IMG/VR virus record: IMGVR_UViG_3300034063_000567
Coordinates: 1-46,580 of that record
Length of the DNA: 46,580 bases
Origin: a virus
Direction: 5' to 3' (one strand)
How positions within the stretch are numbered: the first letter of the stretch is position 1; every line of letters begins with the position of its first letter. A program made the position numbers and the translations under genes. Positions 41,930 to 46,580 of the stretch are shown in pieces. Under the pieces are notes generated by a model. It had not been told where the DNA came from and searched no databases. It saw nothing but the letters and a program-made list of their open reading frames with translations.

Positions 41930-42787
41930 ATGGATATCGGTTCAAACGGCGGCTACAACATAGAGCTAGAAGATCGACAGTGGCTTAGAGCAACTCAGTC
42001 AGAGCCCGTAGTCCTAATGAGGGGCGATCAACCGCTCAACGTGGATCCTCGACAGAGCCCTCTGTCGTCTAACGGGTTCCTTCAAGTAGAGAATCAAAAG
42101 TCCATCGGAGCGTGTTGTGGAGTCTCGGGTAGCGACACTGGTGAATTTGCGTTCGCGCATGCTACGGGAGAAGTTATTCAGTTCGACTGGATGCACGCAT
42201 ACATAGGCACTCAGATCGAGGACGGGATTAACGGCGATAGGGGTGCAACACTTTCAGGGTTCACTAAATACGCAAGAAAGGGCCTAGTTCCCACAAAATC
42301 AAACACGTACCCAGACTCATATCCGGGTCGTCGATACATCACTGATGAAATGGAATCAGTTAGAAGCAAGTATGTTCTTGCTTCGCACAGCGAGTGCAAT
42401 GTTTCTGATGAAGTACGAGCATATATAGCTAGCAACTTAGGGATTGTGCACATCGGAATGCCGTGGGGATCAGCAATGCAGCCTGACTCGTTGGGCTGTA
42501 TCGACTCGTGGTATACAACAGTTAGAGACGGAGGTCACGCATGGGTCATATGCGGTTACTGCGAAGACTCTATAGTTAGAAAGACGTCAGGAGCAGGGTG
42601 GTGGCACTTGTGCAAGAACTCGTGGACAATTAAGTGGGGTCTTAAGGGCTACTTCTACGTTAAACCCAAAGACATGGATAAAATACTAGCTCACAAATTC
42701 ACTTCGTGCTACGGTCGATCAGACATGAAAACGCCTATTGTAAGGCCTAGTAAATTCGACTTTTCTAAAAACTCAGTATTCGGGTAG
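41930..42787 (+). CDS. Papain-like (C1 family) cysteine peptidase
   Basis: The protein has 285 residues. Family motifs are clear: ENQKSIGACCG with Cys62 as nucleophile and Gln56 as oxyanion-hole candidate, GGHAWVICGY with His203, and CKNSWTIKWGLKGYFYV with Asn230 (NSW..WG..GY). No signal peptide is seen, so export would depend on the membrane proteins encoded just upstream. It may serve as the endolysin by cutting peptide bonds, or attack a host protein layer or act inside the virion. No other endolysin is recognised in the genome. Confidence 0.8.
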   Translation: MDIGSNGGYNIELEDRQWLRATQSEPVVLMRGDQPLNVDPRQSPLSSNGFLQVENQKSIGACCGVSGSDTGEFAFAHATGEVIQFDWMHAYIGTQIEDGINGDRGATLSGFTKYARKGLVPTKSNTYPDSYPGRRYITDEMESVRSKYVLASHSECNVSDEVRAYIASNLGIVHIGMPWGSAMQPDSLGCIDSWYTTVRDGGHAWVICGYCEDSIVRKTSGAGWWHLCKNSWTIKWGLKGYFYVKPKDMDKILAHKFTSCYGRSDMKTPIVRPSKFDFSKNSVFG

Positions 42788-42788
42788 A

Positions 42789-43145
42789 ATGAAGTACCTA
42801 ACAGCAACACTGCACTTAACAGCAATCACAGCGCTATGCGCCGCAAGCTATGTGTGTCTAGAGACTTCATCTGCTATTCGAAGAGTTTCAAGTAAAAGCG
42901 ATCAGTTGTTGGAATCGTGCTCATCAGCAACATCTCAATTTAGAGATACTTTATTGAGCGCGCAAACTTTAGTAAGGAAAGTTGAAAATGAAATCGGCAA
43001 GTTTAAGTTCAGGGCTCAGAGCGATTATGACACCGCCGCTTCTGGTACTGTCAGTGTTGGCGACAGTGGCGTTGTTATCGACGTTCTCACAGAGCGAAGC
43101 AAGTCTTCGTTCCCAGCCTTACCAACAAGCAGAGATTGCAAGTGA
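42789..43145 (+). CDS. Membrane-anchored protein, possible spanin partner
   Basis: The protein has 118 residues. An N-terminal hydrophobic segment (TATLHLTAITALCAASYVCL) is followed by a helical, coiled-coil-like region to ~75. Its 3' end overlaps the next gene in another frame by 158 bases. This nested arrangement, right after a lysis-type gene, is like i-spanin/o-spanin pairs, though no lipobox is seen in the partner. Confidence 0.5.
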   Translation: MKYLTATLHLTAITALCAASYVCLETSSAIRRVSSKSDQLLESCSSATSQFRDTLLSAQTLVRKVENEIGKFKFRAQSDYDTAASGTVSVGDSGVVIDVLTERSKSSFPALPTSRDCK

Positions 43146-43491
43146 AACGGGAACTCTTCGAGTGTGTGACCCAGTCACAAAGATATGTTACGACATACAG
43201 TCTTCCCCGTTTGAAGAAACAGCAGTTGTTTCTCAGTCTCCAGGGCCTGTGTCGCCTTACAGCCAGAACGTCGTTTCAACTCAGTATTCGTCAAACTCTA
43301 GCGCGGGCTCATATCAGCACTCGCCGCAGTATTCGTATAGCTACTCTACGTCGAGTGAAGGATACGGCAGCTCAGGAGACGGCTACAGCTCAGCTCATCA
43401 CTCTAATTCTCGCCTTAGGTCAGACGGTCGACTACTGGCGGGATTCAAGCCAGTTAGAAACACTCTAAGAGCTTTGTTTTGCAGGCGATAA
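42988..43491 (+). CDS. Ser/Tyr-rich exported protein overlapping the previous gene
   Basis: The ATG at 42988 has AAGGAAAG before it. The product has 167 residues. A hydrophobic segment (PPLLVLSVLATVALLSTF) near the N-terminus acts as signal or anchor; a CDPVTKICYDI Cys pair follows; then a long Ser/Tyr/Gly-rich low-complexity region to ~145 and a basic C-terminus. Either an outer spanin-like protein or an envelope-associated virion factor is possible. A strong terminator follows. Confidence 0.55.
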   Translation: MKSASLSSGLRAIMTPPLLVLSVLATVALLSTFSQSEASLRSQPYQQAEIASETGTLRVCDPVTKICYDIQSSPFEETAVVSQSPGPVSPYSQNVVSTQYSSNSSAGSYQHSPQYSYSYSTSSEGYGSSGDGYSSAHHSNSRLRSDGRLLAGFKPVRNTLRALFCRR

Positions 43492-43516
43492 GCTGCGTGA
43501 CAAACGACTGACAAAT

Positions 43517-43545
43517 AAAGGGCTGCTAGACAGCCCTTTATTTTT
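43517..43545 (+). terminator. Strong Rho-independent terminator
   Basis: AAAGGGCTG (43517-43525) and CAGCCCTTT (43531-43539) form a 9-bp stem with a 5-base loop, followed by ATTTTTG. It separates the lysis cluster from the capsid operon. Confidence 0.92.
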
Positions 43546-43590
43546 GTTCTCATCTTTGAACACATGCTCTACGTAACAGTATGTGTATAT

Positions 43591-44616
43591 ATGCTAAATA
43601 AAGCACTAGTACTGTCAGCTCGTTCTTTACCCGTCAAGAAAGTCGGGCAGTCTCTGTATGAAAAAGAAATCATACGAGTGGGCAGCTTTTCTCACGATGA
43701 TCCCGACACGGGAGAAACTATGTATGAGTTTGACGTTGATTCGTCAGACCTAGACAACTGGGAAGCTCAAGGCACAAAAATGCTTGAGAACGGTCTAGAC
43801 ATACCAATGCCAGTGGGTCACACTGAAGAGCCCACAGAGCGCGCCGCTACGGCCAAAAAGTTCGTAAGAAAGAAGAACTCTGATAACATTGACGCGTTGT
43901 TCGTGCAGTTAGAGTTCAAGACACCGAAGTACGCCGAAGAATTAAAAGACTCTCAGGTGTCTATCTACAGCCCGCCTAATTACTTCCACAACGGCGTGCA
44001 CTATCCGCGGCCTATAAAACACATTGCTTTTACTGATTATCCGGTAGTGCCGGGTCTCGATCCTCTTGCAATCGTTGCATCGGCGAGCAAAGTTAAGACG
44101 CCCAAGAAAGGTTTTGAAATGAAAGTCGTTGATTTTAACGAAGCGTACGGACTTGAGGTTGCTGAAGACGCAGCTATTGACGTAGTGCTCGATACTGTGT
44201 CGGCTCACATTGATGAGCTGAACACAAAGATCGAAGAGCTCGAAGCTAAAGTCAAAGAGCTCGAAGGCGAAACAGAAGACACTGAAGAAACAGACGAAGA
44301 AGAACCAACGATTTCAGCGTCAACAAAGAACACATTGTTGAAGCTGAGTCGAAAGAACCGCGATCTGGAACTCAGACAGTTGTTTTCTGACGGAAAGATC
44401 TCTGCAGCTCAACTCAAGAGCCTTCAGTCTAAGTGGGCTGGAGACACTCTTAGCTTGAGTGTATCACAAGATGCCGCATTCGAGTCTCTTGTTAGCTCTT
44501 TGAGCTCTAATCCGCGTATCGTCTCTTCAGGGGAACGAACGGGGCGTCAAGTTAAGTCTGGAGCCAACAGCCGATTAGTTAGCTCTGCGCAAAAACGAGC
44601 CGAGTCTCGAAAGTAG
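43591..44616 (+). CDS. Prohead protease / scaffold (Mu gpI-like)
   Basis: Start options are ATG at 43591 (preferred; MLNKALVLSARSL) or 43564, neither with a clear ribosome site. The product has 341 residues. IPMPVGHTEEPTERAATA, VQLEFKTPKYAEELKDS and KHIAFTDYPVVPGLDP match Mu gpI-like head maturation proteases. After ~175 comes a scaffold-like half with an acidic coiled coil (IDELNTKIEELEAKVKELEG) and a Ser-rich basic end. The product would guide capsid assembly and then process itself and its scaffold. An internal start at 44119 may make scaffold alone. Confidence 0.82.
   Translation: MLNKALVLSARSLPVKKVGQSLYEKEIIRVGSFSHDDPDTGETMYEFDVDSSDLDNWEAQGTKMLENGLDIPMPVGHTEEPTERAATAKKFVRKKNSDNIDALFVQLEFKTPKYAEELKDSQVSIYSPPNYFHNGVHYPRPIKHIAFTDYPVVPGLDPLAIVASASKVKTPKKGFEMKVVDFNEAYGLEVAEDAAIDVVLDTVSAHIDELNTKIEELEAKVKELEGETEDTEETDEEEPTISASTKNTLLKLSRKNRDLELRQLFSDGKISAAQLKSLQSKWAGDTLSLSVSQDAAFESLVSSLSSNPRIVSSGERTGRQVKSGANSRLVSSAQKRAESRK
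44119..44616 (+). CDS. Nested in-frame scaffold protein
   Basis: An in-frame ATG at 44119 is preceded by AAAGG (44107-44111) at a 7-base spacing, a better ribosome site than that of the full-length gene. It begins the 165-residue scaffold half exactly at the protease-scaffold boundary. Lambda makes its Nu3 scaffold from gene C in the same way. It would give extra scaffold without protease. Confidence 0.65.
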   Translation: MKVVDFNEAYGLEVAEDAAIDVVLDTVSAHIDELNTKIEELEAKVKELEGETEDTEETDEEEPTISASTKNTLLKLSRKNRDLELRQLFSDGKISAAQLKSLQSKWAGDTLSLSVSQDAAFESLVSSLSSNPRIVSSGERTGRQVKSGANSRLVSSAQKRAESRK

Positions 44617-44665
44617 TTCGACTAAACAGTACTCACACTTTGTTACAGTTTACAAGGCATAGCCG

Positions 44666-45103
44666 ATGACAACACACACTCAAAATCCTCGTCTGCATGA
44701 CGTGGTGGACTGGTTGGTACACGAAGGGTTCAACATCCGCGCAGCAAGCGTGACAAACGCTGTCGCTGCACGAGTTGTAGGCGACTCTTTGATGGGCCAA
44801 GTAGCCTATTCTTCCGACGGCGGAGCGACCTGGAAAATTTTGGCAACGGGCGATAACTTGGCCGCAGCCAACGTTCGTCTTGCAGTTCTGATTCCAACCA
44901 GAGCAGTTACAGCAGCTATCGGTTCGTCAGACGTTATGGCTAACGTTCGACTTATTCATCGCGGTCCAGGCCGCATTCACAAGAAGGGTTTAGTCCTGAA
45001 CGCAGGCGTTGTCGCTGCTACAGTCTACACCATTCTTGAAAACCAAAATCTTCAAGTCGTTGACGAAACAGGCGCACTGTTCAGCAACACATTCGGTTCG
45101 TAA
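44666..45103 (+). CDS. Head decoration protein (lambda gpD-like)
   Basis: The protein has 145 residues with an AAGG ribosome site. It is beta-rich, and the ending with LIHRGPGRIHKKGLVLNAGV follows the pattern seen near the C-terminus of gpD-like decoration proteins. It stands between the protease/scaffold gene and the major capsid gene, the standard position. It would bind as trimers on the expanded capsid. Confidence 0.75.
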   Translation: MTTHTQNPRLHDVVDWLVHEGFNIRAASVTNAVAARVVGDSLMGQVAYSSDGGATWKILATGDNLAAANVRLAVLIPTRAVTAAIGSSDVMANVRLIHRGPGRIHKKGLVLNAGVVAATVYTILENQNLQVVDETGALFSNTFGS

Positions 45104-45156
45104 CGTAACGCAATTTCACGAAAGCCCATTTCAAGCAACTCGTAAGGTACTACACA

Positions 45157-46140
45157 ATGATAAATCTTTTTGAAAGTGATGAATTCAGCATGCAAAACAT
45201 GACTGAAAGCATCAACACGTTGCCCGTGACGCCGAACCGAGTTGGCGAATTGGGCTTGTTCGTCGAACAAGGGATCACAACAACTACTGTTGGGATCGAG
45301 ATGGTTAACGGCGAACTGCGTCTAATCAAGGCTGCTCCACGAGGCACTATGCCCGAGTCTAAGTCTCATGCAAGGCGCTCATTGAGGGCGTTGGGAGTGC
45401 CCCACTTACCGAAGACTGATACTGTCTTGGCTGATGAAGTTCAAGGCGTTCGTGACTTTGGCACTGATGACCAACTTGAGGCTCTGACTCAAATTATCAA
45501 TCAGCGACTTGAAGTTCTGAAGGCCGAACATGAATTGACTTGGGAATGGCACCGCGTTGGTGCTCTCCAGGGTCAAATCAAGGACGGCGACGCCACCACA
45601 GTGTTGGTTGATTTGTTCGACTTCTTCGGAGTAGTTCGAATCACCGTGAACTGGGCTAAGTCTGATGCGCAAGGTTTGAAGAAAGCTTGCATGTCGATTA
45701 TTCGACAAATCGGTGTTGAACTGAAGGGCGGCGCATCTCGCGGCGTCCATGTCTTCTGTGGATCTCAGTTTTGGGAAGACCTTGTTACGTCTACCGAAAC
45801 TCGAGCTGCGTTCGAACTTCAAGAGTCTAACGCTTACGCACGTGACCAAACGTTCCAGCAGTTCGTTTACGCGGGAGTGACGTTCGAGCCTCTGCACGGA
45901 ATGGTTGGATCAACACCGTTTGTGCCCGTTAACGAAGCGTCAGCTTTTCCGTTGGCTCCGATTTACAAGCGCTTCAACGCGCCGGCGCCAATGTCCTCAG
46001 CAGTTAACACTCTGGGCAAGCCTCTGTACGCTCTTCAAGAACCCTTGAAGTTCGAACAGGGCACTGAGATTTACACAAACAGCAACCCGCTGCACGTGTG
46101 CACGTTCCCACGGACTCTGATCAGAGTGACTATGTCCTAA
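45157..46140 (+). CDS. Major capsid protein (lambda gpE-like)
   Basis: The protein has 327 residues and an AAGG site. It has the features of the phage gpE capsid family: an N-terminal segment with PVTPNRVGELGLF and TTTVGIE, a central EWHRVGALQGQIKDGD, a SQFWEDLV helix and the C-terminal NTLGKPLYALQEPLKFEQG followed by NSNPLHVCTFPRTL. It forms the icosahedral shell with the gpD-like protein. The next gene begins on its last base. Confidence 0.93.
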   Translation: MINLFESDEFSMQNMTESINTLPVTPNRVGELGLFVEQGITTTTVGIEMVNGELRLIKAAPRGTMPESKSHARRSLRALGVPHLPKTDTVLADEVQGVRDFGTDDQLEALTQIINQRLEVLKAEHELTWEWHRVGALQGQIKDGDATTVLVDLFDFFGVVRITVNWAKSDAQGLKKACMSIIRQIGVELKGGASRGVHVFCGSQFWEDLVTSTETRAAFELQESNAYARDQTFQQFVYAGVTFEPLHGMVGSTPFVPVNEASAFPLAPIYKRFNAPAPMSSAVNTLGKPLYALQEPLKFEQGTEIYTNSNPLHVCTFPRTLIRVTMS

Positions 46141-46580
46141 TGGACTTAACATCAGAAGTTAAAGTGAATCTCTCGCTGATGACCAAGTATCAGCGAGAGA
46201 TTCCGTCTAAACGCGGTGTAGTTCTAAAAAAGTGGGCCATTAGGTACAGGGCGTTCATTCAACGCAGGTGGAACCAGTACTCAAGAGGCGCCGGAGATTG
46301 GCCTCCACTAAAATACCGTAAGGGCTCAATACTACGGGACACAAACACAATGTTCTCCGCCATGCTTCCCGTGCTCTCTCCGCCCGCGGGATCTATCAAC
46401 AACTTATCGTCTGACATGATGACTATAGACGTAGGTTTCGGCGGCTCAGCCAAGCACCCAGCGGGAGTGCCGATAGCGCAGCTGGCGTTGTGGCACCAAA
46501 CGGGGGCGGGTAACTTGCCCGTTAGAGAGATTATAGTGCCGCCGGATGAATCGCTGCTGGCACAGATGAAGTTGGACATG
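46140..46580 (+). CDS. Head-tail joining / virion morphogenesis protein, N-terminal part
   Basis: The ATG shares a base with the capsid stop. The frame stays open to the end of the window and continues at base 1 of the circular genome (46341 equals 1), ending at 261. The joined product begins MDLTSEVKVNLSLMTKYQ, then a basic helix (RGVVLKKWAIRYRAF) and WPPLKYRKGSILRDTNTMF. The pattern is that of HK97 gp10 / Mu gpG-like joining proteins. Confidence 0.7.
   Translation, partial: MDLTSEVKVNLSLMTKYQREIPSKRGVVLKKWAIRYRAFIQRRWNQYSRGAGDWPPLKYRKGSILRDTNTMFSAMLPVLSPPAGSINNLSSDMMTIDVGFGGSAKHPAGVPIAQLALWHQTGAGNLPVREIIVPPDESLLAQMKLDM
46341..46580. repeat. Terminal overlap, copy at right end
   Basis: This is the second copy of bases 1-240, with A at 46453 in place of C at 113. 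It closes the genome to about 46,340 bp. Confidence 0.95.

Noticed and set aside
1-46580. tRNA genes, integrase, repressor, single-subunit RNA polymerase
   Set aside because: I looked for these and saw no convincing candidate on either strand, although a tRNA search by eye can miss one.

Overview
The window is an essentially complete genome of a tailed, double-stranded DNA phage. Bases 46341-46580 repeat bases 1-240 with a single mismatch, and one gene runs straight across the join, so the molecule closes into a circle of about 46,340 bp (circularly permuted/headful DNA, or a circular assembly). All convincing genes are on the + strand. There is no integrase, excisionase, repressor or tRNA, so a virulent life style is likely. 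A tape measure, a tail tube and a -1 frameshifted tail chaperone, with no sheath or baseplate wedge genes, point to a siphovirus. The head mixes Mu-type parts (gp29-like portal, MuF, gpI-like protease) with lambda-type parts (gpD-like decoration, gpE-like capsid). The host cannot be named from the sequence. Bacterial start codons and Shine-Dalgarno sites, a lipobox lipoprotein and a sigma70-like promoter indicate a bacterium.

Layout: 1-8.6 kb holds head-tail joining, tail terminator, tail tube, chaperone pair, tape measure and distal tail proteins. 8.7-9.6 kb holds two small genes behind a repeat-bearing leader. 9.7-18.3 kb is replication: SNF2-like helicase, a probable ssDNA-binding protein, a CHC2/TOPRIM primase fused to an MCM-like AAA+ helicase, and a family A DNA polymerase. 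18.26-18.74 kb is a gene-free block full of inverted repeats and 24-bp iterons, the best origin candidate. 18.8-20.5 kb carries small genes, one a paralogue of the gene at 8.7 kb. 20.5-26.6 kb is nucleotide and DNA metabolism: ThyX, ATP-dependent ligase, deoxyribosyltransferase-like protein, HD nucleotidase, all-alpha NTP pyrophosphatase, 5'-3' exonuclease and a VRR-NUC-like nuclease. 27.0-27.8 kb encodes a zinc-finger protein and a small sigma factor, a likely switch to late transcription.

27.8-32.2 kb is packaging (small terminase, large terminase, portal), interrupted by a sulfotransferase-like gene and a lipoprotein gene. 32.2-37.2 kb is a variable block of membrane proteins and fibre proteins, including a fibre-region protein with a trypsin-like triad. 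37.3-40.7 kb has a gp36-like connector and a very long MuF protein with a repeat linker and a C-terminal HExxH domain. 41-43.5 kb is a candidate lysis region with three small membrane proteins, a papain-like cysteine peptidase and an overlapping spanin-like gene pair. 43.6-46.3 kb is capsid assembly: protease with a nested scaffold start, decoration protein, major capsid protein and head-tail joining protein.

The most unusual points are: a family of ~90-bp inverted-repeat elements placed before transcription units (9.6, 18.4 and 22.8 kb, and a weaker one at 26.75 kb); the iteron block; the primase-MCM fusion; three non-capsid proteases of different catalytic classes; and the sulfotransferase inside the terminase module.
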